This document shows, in pieces, positions 13,996-23,227 of a DNA stretch of 64,000 bases. The translations under genes and the position numbers were made by a program. The DNA is from Verrucomicrobiia bacterium. GTDB taxonomy: Bacteria > Verrucomicrobiota > Verrucomicrobiia > Opitutales > Cerasicoccaceae. A model generated the notes under the pieces. That model was not told the origin of the DNA and did not search any database. It worked only from the letters and a program-made list of their open reading frames with translations. The DNA lies in contig JAUIAM010000006.1 of assembly GCA_030425485.1 (NCBI GenBank), positions 62,001-126,000 on the forward strand. The letters run 5' to 3'. Position 1 is the first letter of the stretch, and the number at the start of each line of letters is the position of its first letter.

Positions 13996-14026
13996 CAGAA
14001 TATTCTATCGCCGCAGGCCGAGCCTG

Positions 14027-14256
14027 CTAACCGCGCAGCGTCCCGTTTGCTAGTTCTTCCTTCAAGGACTGCTAGTGTACCGTTGGCCTAATTCATTACA
14101 AAATACATGGGTCCACAAAAAGGCACAAAACACACAAAATGCCTAAGCGGTGGCCAGGCAGCTCTGCGTACTTTGCGTGAACTATTTTAGATAGGAACTA
14201 AGCTAACATAACACTAGGTTTGCTCGATGCCCTGGCGGAGCTCGATCTTGGGGTTC
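14027..14256 (-). pseudogene. Remnant of a second GDP-L-fucose synthase 3' end, split by a miniature element
   Basis: Minus-strand reading gives NPKIELRQGIEQT (14218-14256) and QSLKEELANGTLRG plus stop (14027-14071). These match the tail of the intact gene at 15075-16022, [13 protein letters not shown] and [14 protein letters not shown], at 10 of 13 and 11 of 14 residues. The pieces are separated by a 138-bp element with CTAG on both sides. Rejoined, the Tyr codon TAC is TAG, so the copy already carried a stop, and that change created the CTAG target. Homology ends near 14256. Confidence 0.85.
14072..14217. mobile_element. Miniature inverted-repeat element, copy 1, with CTAG target duplication
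   Basis: A 138-bp body (14076-14213) flanked by CTAG at 14072-14075 and 14214-14217. The ends are imperfect inverted repeats: 17 of 23 bases match including the CTAG (left TGTACCGTTGGCCTAATTC, right read inward TGTTATGTTAGCTTAGTTC). The interior has no coding capacity but contains a degenerate CACAAAAAGGCACAAAAC / TACTTTGCGTGAAC palindrome. It interrupts the GDP-fucose synthase remnant. A second copy in inverted orientation lies at 62217-62380. A 4-bp palindromic YTAR-type duplication resembles that of IS5-group transposons (inference). Confidence 0.85.
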
Positions 14257-14338
14257 GCCTACCTGCGCTAACGTCGCTTCGATAAGCACGGCTTTCTGCT
14301 TGTTTATCATCAGCTTCCGGATATTTCTTGGAACCCTT

Positions 14339-14935
14339 ATGAGCTACGCCAAGAAGATTTTTGCGACCTTGGGCTTGATTGCTGTATTAGCAAATGCAGT
14401 GCTGGCTGAGATTTCCATAGCGGGTTACTCCTACTCTAATTCGCCCTCGTCATCCTATCCTGACAGCGGTGGCGAGTTGACCAACGGGGTAGATTCTGTG
14501 GTCGTCTGGGGCCAGGGGGTGGTCAACCCGCCTACCGCCCAGCTCGTTGGCTGGCTGAATAGGAACACCGATATCACCTTTAACTTCACTTCGCAGGCGA
14601 CGGTGAAGAGCTTCACCGTCTGGGCGGCTGATAGTGACAATTATGCCGGAGTCGGTCTGCCAGAATCGATCAGCATTCGAACGGCTGATGAGTCGTTTTC
14701 CCGTACCTTTACCGTGGACAACCCCGCAGGAAACGGGAACACCATCCCGCTCACTTTTGGCGGATTTGAGGTAACGACAGACCAACTGATTGTCAGCTTC
14801 GTGCGGAATTACCAGTGGACGATGTTTTCCGAGGTGACGTTCTCCGCCGTCCCCGAGCCCGCCCATACGGGCGTGTTACTCGGTCTGGCCGGGCTCATGC
14901 TGCTGGCCATTCGCCGCCGCCGCAACGTTGCCTGA
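14339..14935 (+). CDS. PEP-CTERM sorting-domain protein, unknown function
   Basis: 198 residues. Start ATG 14339 chosen because it heads a signal peptide (MSYAKKIFATLG, cleavage after AVLA). The C-terminal 28 residues are a classic PEP-CTERM signal: VPEP at 171, then a hydrophobic segment (GVLLGLAGLMLLA) and the Arg-rich end IRRRRNVA. The central part is a Ser/Thr/Asn-rich beta-type domain (ITFNFTSQATVKSFTVWAAD) without a recognised family. Predicted to be exported and processed by an exosortase; EpsI, a partner of that system, is at 60.3 kb. Confidence 0.85.
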   Translation: MSYAKKIFATLGLIAVLANAVLAEISIAGYSYSNSPSSSYPDSGGELTNGVDSVVVWGQGVVNPPTAQLVGWLNRNTDITFNFTSQATVKSFTVWAADSDNYAGVGLPESISIRTADESFSRTFTVDNPAGNGNTIPLTFGGFEVTTDQLIVSFVRNYQWTMFSEVTFSAVPEPAHTGVLLGLAGLMLLAIRRRRNVA

Positions 14936-14958
14936 GCGCAGCGACTCAAATTCTTTAT

Positions 14959-15036
14959 TTTAAACCGCCAAGTTCGCCAAGAGCGCAAAGCGTCCACGGC
15001 TGTCTCTTTGCGCGCTTTGTGTTCTTTGCGGTTAAA
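14959..15036. repeat. CGCAAAG-family intergenic palindrome between PEP-CTERM gene and fcl
   Basis: Arms about 14959-14990 (TTAAACCGCCAAGTTCGCC...GCGCAAAG) and 15006-15036 (CTTTGCGCGCTTTG...GCGGTTAAA) around a short loop. Lies 38 bases from the stop of intact fcl, as the 13920-13995 copy lies 31 bases from the fcl remnant stop, so repeat and gene tail were probably duplicated together. Confidence 0.75.
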
Positions 15037-15074
15037 GAAAAATGCGCTTTCGCTGGCGGAGCGCGGAGCCCCAA

Positions 15075-16022
15075 CTAGCCCCGTAGGGTGCCTGCGGCCA
15101 GCTCGTCCTTAAACGACTGGTAGGTTTGCTCGATGCCCTCTCTTAAACCGATTTTCGGCTCCCAGCCGGTGTCGCGGATGATGTCGCTGGACATGAGCTT
15201 GCGCGGGGTGCCGTCGGGGCGGGAGGTGTCCCACTTGAGCTCACCCTGAAAGCCGGTCACGTCGCGGATGATCTCGGCCACTTCCTTGATCGTCACGTCG
15301 CTGCCGTAGCCGATGTTGACCCAGTCGGGCGGGTTATCCAAGCCGAGCAGGTGCAGGCAACCGGCGGCGAGGTCGTCCACGTGGAGGAACTCCCGCAGCG
15401 GGCTGCCCGTGCCCCAGAGGGTGACGTCGGGCGCGCCGTTTTGCGTGGCCTCGTGGAAGCGGCGCAGGAGCGCGGGCAGGACGTGGGAATTCTCCGGGTG
15501 GTAGTTGTCGCCTGGGCCGTAGAGGTTGGTCGGCATGGCCGAATGGTAGAGCACGCCGTACTGCTTGCGGTAGTACTGGCAGAGCTTGAGCCCGGCGATC
15601 TTGGCGATGGCGTAGGGCTCGTTGGTCGGCTCGAGCGGTCCGGTCAGGAGCGAGGCCTCGGTCAGCGGCTGGGCGGCTTCGCGCGGGTAAATGCACGAGC
15701 TGCCGAGAAAGAGCAGGCGCTTGACACCGTGTTTCCACGAGAGGTGGATCAGGTTGTGCGCGCTGGCCAGGTTCTCGTGGATGAACTCCGCCGGGTAGGT
15801 GTTGTTGGCGTGAATGCCGCCCACGCGGGCCGCGCCCACGATGACGACCTCGGGCTTTTCCGCGCCGAGCGCAGCGTGAACCGCGGCGGCGTCGCACAGG
15901 TCGAGCTCCTGGCGCGTGCGCAGGGCGAGGTTATCGCAGCCCTTGGCCAGCAAGGCCCGGTGCATGGCCGAGCCCACCATCCCGCGGTGCCCGGTGAGAA
16001 ATATCTTCGTCGAAGGGTTCAT
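15075..16022 (-). CDS. fcl: GDP-L-fucose synthase
   Basis: Short-chain dehydrogenase converting GDP-4-keto-6-deoxymannose to GDP-L-fucose (epimerase and reductase). 315 residues: Rossmann loop [13 protein letters not shown], the family motif [30 protein letters not shown], the YAIAK catalytic pair after EPTNEP, and [20 protein letters not shown]. The C-terminal [11 protein letters not shown] is the segment also found in the 14.0-14.26 kb remnant. No GDP-mannose dehydratase (gmd) is in the window. Confidence 0.95.
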   Translation of the reverse strand: MNPSTKIFLTGHRGMVGSAMHRALLAKGCDNLALRTRQELDLCDAAAVHAALGAEKPEVVIVGAARVGGIHANNTYPAEFIHENLASAHNLIHLSWKHGVKRLLFLGSSCIYPREAAQPLTEASLLTGPLEPTNEPYAIAKIAGLKLCQYYRKQYGVLYHSAMPTNLYGPGDNYHPENSHVLPALLRRFHEATQNGAPDVTLWGTGSPLREFLHVDDLAAGCLHLLGLDNPPDWVNIGYGSDVTIKEVAEIIRDVTGFQGELKWDTSRPDGTPRKLMSSDIIRDTGWEPKIGLREGIEQTYQSFKDELAAGTLRG

Positions 16023-16035
16023 GGATAAACAGCTA

Positions 16036-16264
16036 TTTCACCGCAAAGACGCAGAGACGCAAAGCCGTTTTTTCGCTATCTCTCTGATCTAACAGGAGGA
16101 AGCAGAGAGAGCGGGGATTTTTTATAAACCACGGATCAAACGGATAGCACTGATACAAATAAGTGTGTGAGTAATGCTTACCAAATCTGCGAAAATCCTC
16201 ATCATCTGCGGACCAAACCTCATCTCTTCCCTTCTTTGCGTCCTTTGCGCCCTTTGTGGTTAAA
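16036..16264. repeat. Composite intergenic repeat upstream of polX
   Basis: Fills nearly the whole 329-base gap between fcl and polX. Outer arms: TTTCACCGCAAAGACGCAG... (16036-16064) and CTTTGCGTCCTTTGCGCCC... GTGGTTAAA (16234-16264). Nested inside is a second repeat type, AAACCACGGATCAAACGGAT (from about 16126) with a matching ATCTGCGGACCAAA on the right. No coding capacity seen. Confidence 0.7.
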
Positions 16265-16351
16265 AAAATAGAAGACTCCGCGCTCTCAGCTTCCTCCTGT
16301 TCAATTTAAATCCTGTTTGCCTGACGCGCCGATTCCGGCATCCTGACCTCC

Positions 16352-18109
16352 ATGGAAAAAGCCGACATCGTGGACATCCTGGAGGAGATTGCCGAGTTGC
16401 TGGAGTTGAAGGGCGAGAACGCCTTTAAGGTGCGGGCCTACAGCGGCGGGGCGCGGGCGCTGGAGACGCTCGACGAGGACCTCGGGACTGTCATCGCGGA
16501 GGAGCGCCTGGGCGACATCAAGGGCATCGGCAAGGCGCTGGTGGAAAAAATTACCGCGCTGCACGAGACGGGCGAGCTGGAGTATTTTGACAAGCTCAAG
16601 GCCTCGGTGCCGCCGGGTATGATCGAGATGCTGGAAATTCCCGGCCTCGGGCCGAAGAAGATCAAGAAGGTGCACGACGAGCTGGGCGTGGAGAGCATCG
16701 ACGCGCTGGCCGCGGCTTGCCGGGAGGACAAGATCGCGGGCTTGGCCGGCTTTGGCCAAAAGACGCAGGAGAAAATCCTCGCGGGCATTGCCAATCGCGA
16801 AGCCTACGCCGCGCGCCACCGTTGGGCGGACGCCGAGGCGGTGTCGCTGCCGATCCTCGAAGGCCTGCGCAAGCTCAAGCAGGTCGAGCGGGCCGAAGCC
16901 GCGGGCAGCCTGCGCCGCAAGAAGGAAACCGTGGGCGACCTGGACTTTCTCGTGGCCTCGACCGAGCCCGCGCCGATCATGGAATGGTTCACCACGCAGG
17001 CGGGCATCGCGGAAGTCACCGCGCACGGCGAGACCAAGTCCAGCATCCGGCTCGAAGGCGGCATGCAGGCCGACCTCCGCGTCGTGCCGCCCGCGCAGTT
17101 TTTCTACGCGCTGCACCACTTTACCGGGAGCAAGGAGCACAACATCCGCATGCGCGCGCGGGCGCTTGAGCGCGGGCTCAGCCTCTCCGAGTGGGGGCTT
17201 TTCCCCGAGGATACCCGCGCGGGCAAGGACAACGCGCCCAAGCCTAGCGAGCGCGACCCCGAGCCCATCGACGGCGAGCAGGAGCTGTTTAAAAAGCTGG
17301 AACTGGCCTACATCCCGCCCGAGCTGCGTGAAGACCGCGGCGAGCTCGAAGCGGCGGAAAAGGACAAGCTCCCCAAGCTGGTCGAACCCGAGGACATCCG
17401 CGGCGTTTTTCACAACCACACCACGGCTTCCGATGGCCGCGCCACCCTGGAGGAGATGGTGCAGGCCGCGCAGGAGCTGGGCTTTGACTACCTCGGCATC
17501 GCCGACCACTCCAAGGCTTCCTTTCAGGCCAACGGCCTCGATGCCGACCGTCTCTTGAAGCAGTGCGAAGCGATTAAGGCCCTGAATGAAACAAAACAGT
17601 TTAAAACATTTGTGTTTACCGGAAGCGAAGTGGATATCCTCAGCGACGGCTCGCTGGACTTCCCGGACGAGGTCTTGAAGCAGCTCGATTGCGTCGTCGC
17701 CTCCATCCACGCGGGGATGACCAACGACGAGGCCGCCATGACGAAGCGGCTCGTTGCCGCGCTGGAGAACGAGCACGTCACCATGCTTGGGCACATGACG
17801 GGGCGGCTACTGCTCAAGCGCGAGGGCTACCCGGTCAACGTGGCCAAGGTCATCGACGCCGCTCTGGCCAACGGCAAGATCATCGAGCTCAACGCCAACC
17901 CCTGGCGGCTCGACATGGACTGGCGCCACTGGCACAAGGCAGCCGAACGCGGCTTGCTCACGTCGATCAACCCCGACGCCCACGCCCCGGATCAGCTCGC
18001 GTTTTACAAAAACGGTGTCTACGCCGCGCGCAAGGGCTGGCTGGAGGCCAGGCACGTCTTTAACACCCGCAGCCTGCCCGAGGTGAAAAAATATCTCGGG
18101 GTGAAATAG
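16352..18109 (+). CDS. polX: Family X DNA polymerase with PHP domain
   Basis: Gap-filling DNA repair polymerase/3'-5' exonuclease. 585 residues, normal for bacterial PolX. N-terminal helix-hairpin-helix parts ([22 protein letters not shown]) occupy about 1-130. The palm motif [17 protein letters not shown] carries the two metal-binding Asp residues. The PHP domain runs from about 350 to the end with [23 protein letters not shown] and SINPDAHA. Alone between repeats and the convergent exporter gene. Confidence 0.93.
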   Translation: MEKADIVDILEEIAELLELKGENAFKVRAYSGGARALETLDEDLGTVIAEERLGDIKGIGKALVEKITALHETGELEYFDKLKASVPPGMIEMLEIPGLGPKKIKKVHDELGVESIDALAAACREDKIAGLAGFGQKTQEKILAGIANREAYAARHRWADAEAVSLPILEGLRKLKQVERAEAAGSLRRKKETVGDLDFLVASTEPAPIMEWFTTQAGIAEVTAHGETKSSIRLEGGMQADLRVVPPAQFFYALHHFTGSKEHNIRMRARALERGLSLSEWGLFPEDTRAGKDNAPKPSERDPEPIDGEQELFKKLELAYIPPELREDRGELEAAEKDKLPKLVEPEDIRGVFHNHTTASDGRATLEEMVQAAQELGFDYLGIADHSKASFQANGLDADRLLKQCEAIKALNETKQFKTFVFTGSEVDILSDGSLDFPDEVLKQLDCVVASIHAGMTNDEAAMTKRLVAALENEHVTMLGHMTGRLLLKREGYPVNVAKVIDAALANGKIIELNANPWRLDMDWRHWHKAAERGLLTSINPDAHAPDQLAFYKNGVYAARKGWLEARHVFNTRSLPEVKKYLGVK

Positions 18110-18188
18110 GTTTTTTGCCCATACCCTCGCGGGTAGGCACAACGCGCCGTAGGGGCATAGCCCCCCAGTATCACCGCGTGTAACCCGG

Positions 18189-18521
18189 TCAGTGCGAGCT
18201 GGTCTTCGACAGGACGTTGATGATGACGACGCCGGCGATGATCAGGACCATGCCGATGATGGCAGGCAAGTCGGGCATTTGCTTGAACATAACGGCACCA
18301 ATCAGGGCCACGAGCACGATCCCCACGCCCGCCCAGATGGCGTAGGCGATGCCGACCGGGATGTCCCGCAGCGCGTGGGCCAGGCAGAAGAAGGCGATCC
18401 CATAGCCCACGACCACGACTACGCTGGGCCAGAGTTTGGTGAACTGCTGAGAGGCATTAAGTGCGGACGTGGCCACGACTTCAAAGATGATGGCGATTGC
18501 CAGGTAAAGGTATGCGTGCAT
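18189..18521 (-). CDS. Small multidrug resistance (EmrE-type) transporter
   Basis: Four-helix inner-membrane proton antiporter for quaternary cations. 110 residues from ATG 18521 (an upstream in-frame start at 18572 would add 17 charged residues unlike the family). The three EmrE signature residues fall at exactly the canonical numbers: Glu14 in IIFEVVATSAL, Tyr60 and Trp63 in AYAIWAGVG. C-terminal helix IIGMVLIIAGVVIINVLS. Lies 58 bases after a glycosyltransferase on the same strand. Confidence 0.9.
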   Translation of the reverse strand: MHAYLYLAIAIIFEVVATSALNASQQFTKLWPSVVVVVGYGIAFFCLAHALRDIPVGIAYAIWAGVGIVLVALIGAVMFKQMPDLPAIIGMVLIIAGVVIINVLSKTSSH

Positions 18522-18579
18522 GGCGCGAATAGTGACGATAGCAACGGCTTTTGCACGCCTGTATTTGCTCAAACACGGT

Positions 18580-19407
18580 TTAACGTTTCGCCTTGGCGAG
18601 ATTGCGCATCTCTTTTTTTATCTGGTGCTCGTACCAGCAAATGCGCTTGCAGTACTCCCATGCTTCGCGGCCTTCGAGGAAGCCCCCGCGCAGGAAGTAG
18701 GTGTAGCAAAAACGCAAGAGCGGCCAGCCGGGCAGGCGGGTGACGAGGCGCTTGATGGCCGGGTTGCGCTCGGAGGCGTGGCGGGAAAAAATGCGTCCCA
18801 GCGGTACGTCGGACGCGCGGCGGGCGACGGCCTCCTGCCTGGCGTACTTGTGGTGGCGCTTTTTCCAGACTTCCCAACCGCCGCCAAAGGCATAGTGCAG
18901 GTAGGGCTCGCGGATGTACTCCAGGGTGCCGTCCACCTCGCCCTCCTTTTGCCCGTGGCCAAAGTCGGTAAAGCGGGCCCGCCCGTGGCGCAGGAGGCGA
19001 AACTGCCACTTGGGGAAGTTGTCCGCCCGCTTGAGCCAACGTTCGTTCAGCATGAGGGCCCAGCAGCAGTAGTAGCCAGCGACAGACTCCGGTGCGGTGT
19101 TGGTTTTCAGTATCATTTCGGCCAGCATGGCGGGGGTCACGCGCTCGTCGGCGTCGAGAAAGAGGACCCAGGGGTGCTTGGTCGGGCAGTGGTCAAGCGC
19201 CCAGTTGCGCTGCTGGCCAAAGGACTGGAAGGGGTTGACCGAGACGGTGGCCCCAGCCGCATGAGCGATTTTTACCGTGTCATCGTGGCTGCCGGAGTCG
19301 AGCACATGCACATCGTCACACCAGTTGAGTGAGGCCAGACAGTCGGGCAAATCCCGCGCCTCGTTCAGCGTGAGGATGATGACCGATATGTCAGCGGCGC
19401 CGGGCAC
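18580..19407 (-). CDS. GT2 glycosyltransferase, WaaE/KdtX-like
   Basis: Cytoplasmic or membrane-peripheral inverting glycosyltransferase of the LPS-core type. 275 residues: SVIILTLNEARDLPDCLASL at the N-terminus, VLDSGSHDDT, QQRNWALDHC and the DxD-type metal site LFLDADERVTP, then a basic C-terminal part (KKRHHKYARQEA). The spacing of these motifs is that of WaaE-like enzymes, which usually add a sugar to heptose or Kdo. Exact acceptor unknown. Confidence 0.85.
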   Translation of the reverse strand: MPGAADISVIILTLNEARDLPDCLASLNWCDDVHVLDSGSHDDTVKIAHAAGATVSVNPFQSFGQQRNWALDHCPTKHPWVLFLDADERVTPAMLAEMILKTNTAPESVAGYYCCWALMLNERWLKRADNFPKWQFRLLRHGRARFTDFGHGQKEGEVDGTLEYIREPYLHYAFGGGWEVWKKRHHKYARQEAVARRASDVPLGRIFSRHASERNPAIKRLVTRLPGWPLLRFCYTYFLRGGFLEGREAWEYCKRICWYEHQIKKEMRNLAKAKR

Positions 19408-19456
19408 GAATTGGGATTACAATTACTCGCGGCCCCTCTGTCCACGCGAATCTGGT

Positions 19457-20125
19457 TTATTCATTTCCTGCTCTTTTGTAGATGCTCCAGATAATGCCCA
19501 CGGCGATGTATCCCACGCCAGACAAAAGAATCCAGTCAGATATGCCGAGTAGGAACAAGTAGCTGCTGAGGATGGCTCCGAGCAGAAAAGCCAGCGTAAT
19601 CCAGATCGGGATAACGATCTTCCAGGTCTCGATGTCGTGGCCCCGAAGCTTCATTCCCAGGTGGATGCCGAAGTCGGTAAAAAGGCCCGTCAGGTGTGTG
19701 GTGCGCAGAACAATGCCACGGTAGCGGTTCGCGAGTGCATTCTGGGTTCCGCACACCGCGCTTGCGATCAAGATGGAAAGCAGGGGGTAGCCGGTATAGA
19801 TAAAGTGAGCGACGATCAGGAAAATGCCCATTGCGGATAGCGTCCGCCCGTACGGCCTGCTTAACTCCAGCGTCGGATGATGGATTAAAAAGCCGGAGAT
19901 AGTGGCACCCGCGATAAACCCACATGTGGCCAAGGTCACCTTGATCAGCAATGCGTTTTCGGATTGATTGAGGAGGGAGAGGCCCGAGCCGATTCGAGCA
20001 ATGTCGCCGGTGAGGTGGCTAACCGAAGTGCCCGCCGAGAGCAGGAAACCTGTGTTCAGGAACGAGGCGCCGAAGGCCAGAATACAGCCCCCGAGGACGA
20101 TCTTATTTTGTGTAATATCCTTCAT
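19457..20125 (-). CDS. YoaK-family (DUF1275) membrane protein
   Basis: 222 residues with six hydrophobic segments. Family signs: an N-terminal GASFLNTGFLL, SVSHLTGDIARIG, the middle GTQNALANRYRG and TTHLTGLFTDFGIHLG, as in YoaK/DUF1275 proteins of unknown transport role. No linked function is evident. The upstream 158 bases to ugd are divergent and should hold two promoters. Confidence 0.85.
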   Translation of the reverse strand: MKDITQNKIVLGGCILAFGASFLNTGFLLSAGTSVSHLTGDIARIGSGLSLLNQSENALLIKVTLATCGFIAGATISGFLIHHPTLELSRPYGRTLSAMGIFLIVAHFIYTGYPLLSILIASAVCGTQNALANRYRGIVLRTTHLTGLFTDFGIHLGMKLRGHDIETWKIVIPIWITLAFLLGAILSSYLFLLGISDWILLSGVGYIAVGIIWSIYKRAGNE

Positions 20126-20283
20126 CCTGTTAGCAAAACAAACCGGATTCTATGTCTCTCCCGGTTCAATTTGTCGACTGCGCATTACTGAGTCGGGGTT
20201 GGCCCAGTTGATTATAGAGTTGTCAAAAACGCGTTTTTGGAGAGCATGCCCTGTCTCTCAGAGAATACCAAATACCTGCTACC

Positions 20284-21660
20284 ATGAAGATTTGCTGCAT
20301 TGGCGCTGGCTACGTAGGCGGACCTACGATGGCCATGATTGCAAAAAAGTGCCCGGAAATTCCGGTCACCGTCGTCGACATCAATCAGGCGCGTATCGAC
20401 GCTTGGAACTCGGACACACTGCCGGTTTATGAGCCGGGGCTGGACGAGGTGGTCAAGGAGGCACGTGGACGTAACCTATTCTTTACCACTGAGGTGGACA
20501 AGGGTATTCAAGAAGCGGACATTATTTTTGTCTCGGTCAACACGCCGACCAAGACCTATGGCACGGGTGCGGGCAAGGCCGCCGACCTGAAGTTTGTCGA
20601 GCTATGTGCGCGCCGCATTGCCGAGGTGGCCAATGGCGACAAGATCATCGTGGAAAAGTCCACCCTGCCGGTGCGCACAGCTGAGAGCATCCGTCGCATT
20701 TTGGCTGGTTCGGGCAAGCCCTATAACTTTCAGGTCATCTCGAACCCCGAGTTTCTGGCCGAAGGGACAGCCATGGAAGACCTCACCGAGCCGGACCGCG
20801 TGCTCATCGGTGGCGAGGAATCCGAGGCGGGCGACAAGGCTGTGGCTGCACTGGTTGACGTCTATGCCCACTGGGTACCCCGCGAGCGGATCCTCACGAC
20901 CAACGTCTGGTCCTCCGAGCTTTCCAAGCTGACCGCCAACGCTTTCCTGGCCCAGCGCGTCTCGTCTATCAACGCCATTTCCGCCCTCTGCGAGGCTACC
21001 GAGGCCAACGTGAGCGAAGTTGCCCGCGCCATCGGCACGGATTCCCGCATCGGTCCGAAGTTCCTCAAGAGCTCGGTTGGTTTCGGCGGCTCCTGCTTCC
21101 AGAAGGACATCCTGAATCTCGTCTACCTCTGCGAGCACTTCGGCCTGCCCGAGGTCGCTGCTTACTGGGAGCAGGTCATCGCGATGAACGACTATCAGAA
21201 GCGTCGCTTTGTCGACCGCATCGTCAAAACCCTCTTTAACACTGTTTCGGGCAAGAAGATCGCCATCCTCGGTTTCGCCTTCAAAAAGGACACCAACGAC
21301 ACCCGCGAATCGCCCGCGATCTACGTTTGCCGCGACCTCCTCGAAGAGCAGGCCAACGTGGCCGTCTACGACCCGAAGGTCACCCCGGAGACCATTTACC
21401 GTGATCTCCAGACGGATGCGTCCGACGAGCGCGTCAGCATCATGACCGATCCCTACGAGGCCATGAAGGACGCCCACGCCGTGGTTATTCTGACCGAGTG
21501 GGATGCTTTCAAGGACTACGACTGGCAGAAGGTTTACGACAATATGCTCAAGCCAGCCTTCGTCTTTGACGGTCGTAACATCCTCGACCTGAACAAGCTG
21601 CGCGAGATCGGCTTCGAGGCCACCGGTATCGGTCAGGGCGGCAAGCGCGGCACGATGTAG
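20284..21660 (+). CDS. ugd: UDP-glucose 6-dehydrogenase, eukaryote-like subtype
   Basis: Oxidises UDP-glucose twice to UDP-glucuronate. 458 residues, longer than the usual ~390-430 aa bacterial forms and resembling the animal/plant type: [54 protein letters not shown], and the catalytic [10 protein letters not shown] with Cys271 (human Cys276). C-terminal domain [16 protein letters not shown]. First gene of the co-directional polysaccharide block; its product would feed the UDP-glucuronate 4-epimerase at 24790. Confidence 0.93.
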   Translation: MKICCIGAGYVGGPTMAMIAKKCPEIPVTVVDINQARIDAWNSDTLPVYEPGLDEVVKEARGRNLFFTTEVDKGIQEADIIFVSVNTPTKTYGTGAGKAADLKFVELCARRIAEVANGDKIIVEKSTLPVRTAESIRRILAGSGKPYNFQVISNPEFLAEGTAMEDLTEPDRVLIGGEESEAGDKAVAALVDVYAHWVPRERILTTNVWSSELSKLTANAFLAQRVSSINAISALCEATEANVSEVARAIGTDSRIGPKFLKSSVGFGGSCFQKDILNLVYLCEHFGLPEVAAYWEQVIAMNDYQKRRFVDRIVKTLFNTVSGKKIAILGFAFKKDTNDTRESPAIYVCRDLLEEQANVAVYDPKVTPETIYRDLQTDASDERVSIMTDPYEAMKDAHAVVILTEWDAFKDYDWQKVYDNMLKPAFVFDGRNILDLNKLREIGFEATGIGQGGKRGTM

Positions 21661-21773
21661 GCTTCTTGTTGGGGCACAGCTAGCCCCACTAACAGGGGCG
21701 AAATCCCAGGCGAAGATTCCCTCAGCGTGTACCTCACAGCCGTCCAACTTAGCCAAGTCTCATTCTGCTCACG

Positions 21774-21795
21774 TTGTTCAAAAAAGCTTGAACAA
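21774..21795. promoter_or_regulatory. Perfect 22-bp palindrome upstream of the GbsR-type regulator, putative operator
   Basis: TTGTTCAA (21774-21781) and TTGAACAA (21788-21795) with a 6-base spacer, ending 39 bases before the regulator's ATG. Symmetry and position fit an autoregulatory operator for a dimeric winged-helix protein. I found no other copy in the window. No T-tract, so not a terminator. Confidence 0.5.
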
Positions 21796-21834
21796 AATGG
21801 CTCTTTTGGGCAGGATTACCGTCTTTCTGCACTC

Positions 21835-22356
21835 ATGTCAGCCGCTAGAAACACACGATCACCGCTCCCCGAAGGGGGCGAAGCCCAGTCTGACCTCCTC
21901 GATTGGGAGGCTGGGATGATAGATGTCTTCGTGCGCGCGGCCTCGCTCATTGGTGTGCCCAAGTCGATCGGCCAGATCTACGGGCTGCTCTTCTGCTCGG
22001 AGGAACCCCTGCCTATGGACGAAATCATGGACAAGCTGCTCATCAGCAAGGGTTCGGCCAGCCAGGGCCTCAAGACCTTGCGCGGCATCGGGGCGGTCAA
22101 GCCCGTGTACCTCATTGGCGACCGCCGCGACCACTACACCTGCGAGGACAAGCTCCGCCGTCTCGTGGGGGGCTTTATTTCCGACCAGGTTAATCCGCAC
22201 CTTACCAGCGGCAGCGATCGCCTCGACGTGATCGAAGCGGCGATCAAGCGGGACAACCCCGAAAATGCCAAACACGCGCTGGGGCGGCTCAAGCTCCTGC
22301 GTTCCTGGCACTCGAAGACGAAACTCTTTTTACCCGCCGTGCAGAAATTTCTCTGA
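21835..22356 (+). CDS. GbsR/MarR-family transcriptional regulator
   Basis: 173 residues from ATG 21835; an earlier ATG at 21727 would run across the palindrome and adds non-conserved sequence. Winged helix-turn-helix in the middle: IGQIYGLLFCSEEPLPMDEIM, then recognition helix LLISKGSASQGLKTL, then the wing GDRRDHYTC. The C-terminal half is helical (dimerisation). It sits at the head of the polysaccharide genes, where such regulators are common in this phylum, and is likely to control them and itself. Confidence 0.85.
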   Translation: MSAARNTRSPLPEGGEAQSDLLDWEAGMIDVFVRAASLIGVPKSIGQIYGLLFCSEEPLPMDEIMDKLLISKGSASQGLKTLRGIGAVKPVYLIGDRRDHYTCEDKLRRLVGGFISDQVNPHLTSGSDRLDVIEAAIKRDNPENAKHALGRLKLLRSWHSKTKLFLPAVQKFL

Positions 22357-22480
22357 CGCACGGCGCGTCCACATGCGGACGCAACCCACAGTTCAGCTTA
22401 AGCAAGCGATTGGCTTCCTCAAAGCGGGGTCCGGCCAAGGGCGGCAGCGTGCTTACTCAACCCGAACTTAACCATCTATT

Positions 22481-23227
22481 ATGTTTGAAGAACGACTTAA
22501 CGCCTTACATTCATCATACAATTTTCCGTCAGATCCTTTTTCCTCGGTGCAAGTGGCTTTAGAATTAATTGAATTGGCCCTGAGAGATAAAGAGTCTCCA
22601 GTACTCTTGGACGTTGGCTGCGGTAAAGGTATTGTACGCGATCCAGATCCACAACAACACTTCCGAACCTTGGTATCCCAGTATATCGGTATTGAGCCTG
22701 ACAGTGGGGTTCAGCCTCTTCAGGGTGTATTTGATGTTGTTCACAATTGCCTGCTGGAAGATGCCCCCCTCAAGCCAAATTCTATCGATGTAGCCTATGC
22801 CTTTTTTGTTGTTGAACACATACAGGACCCCGCGAGGTTTCTTGCTAAAATAAAAGAGTGCCTTAAACCCGGCGGTGTTTTTATCTTTTTGACGCCCAAT
22901 GCTAAATCGTATTTCGGGCAGGTGTGCTACTGGAGTGAGAGATTGGGGATCGATGAGTGGCTATTGCGTCTTATTAAAAGTTCAGATGATATTGAAAGCT
23001 ACCATTACCCCATCGCCTACAAGTTGAACTCGCCCAAAAGCATAGAAGAAAAGGCATCAGAGTATGGTCTCTCTGCAAGGGTCATCACTATTGAAGGATA
23101 CATAAATGCCCGAGGATATTTTCCTGGTCCACTGCGCCTGATTCTTAAATTATTAAAATGGAAACGTCGTAAGTTTCATAACCCTAACGTACTTATACAT
23201 CTCATCGGGGTGATTCAAAAAAAGTAA
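22481..23227 (+). CDS. Class I SAM-dependent methyltransferase
   Basis: 248 residues with glycine-rich SAM loop LLDVGCGKGIV (about 42-52), acidic IGIEPDSG, and FVVEHIQDPARFLAKIKECL with LKPGGVFIFLTPN. Family Methyltransf_11-like; probably methylates a sugar or phosphate group of the glycan. The gene is clearly more AT-rich than hldA after it, suggesting separate acquisition. Its TAA stop overlaps the next ATG by one base. Confidence 0.85.
   Translation: MFEERLNALHSSYNFPSDPFSSVQVALELIELALRDKESPVLLDVGCGKGIVRDPDPQQHFRTLVSQYIGIEPDSGVQPLQGVFDVVHNCLLEDAPLKPNSIDVAYAFFVVEHIQDPARFLAKIKECLKPGGVFIFLTPNAKSYFGQVCYWSERLGIDEWLLRLIKSSDDIESYHYPIAYKLNSPKSIEEKASEYGLSARVITIEGYINARGYFPGPLRLILKLLKWKRRKFHNPNVLIHLIGVIQKK

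Noticed and set aside
14072-14217. Remnant of an autonomous insertion sequence
   Set aside because: Too short and without transposase fragments; structure fits a non-autonomous miniature element.
13920-16264. CRISPR array
   Set aside because: Repeats are palindromic, irregularly spaced, few and intergenic; no spacer regularity and no cas genes.
16301-17794. 497-codon minus-strand frame opposite polX
   Set aside because: PolX on the plus strand has all catalytic motifs; the reverse product is Arg/Leu/Gly-rich without domains.
21670-21688. TGGGGC/GCCCCA hairpin after ugd as a terminator
   Set aside because: Only six base pairs and no T-tract; too weak to list as a terminator.
20602-21756. 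384-codon minus-strand frame opposite ugd
   Set aside because: Ugd is complete and conserved; the reverse frame is a codon-bias artefact.
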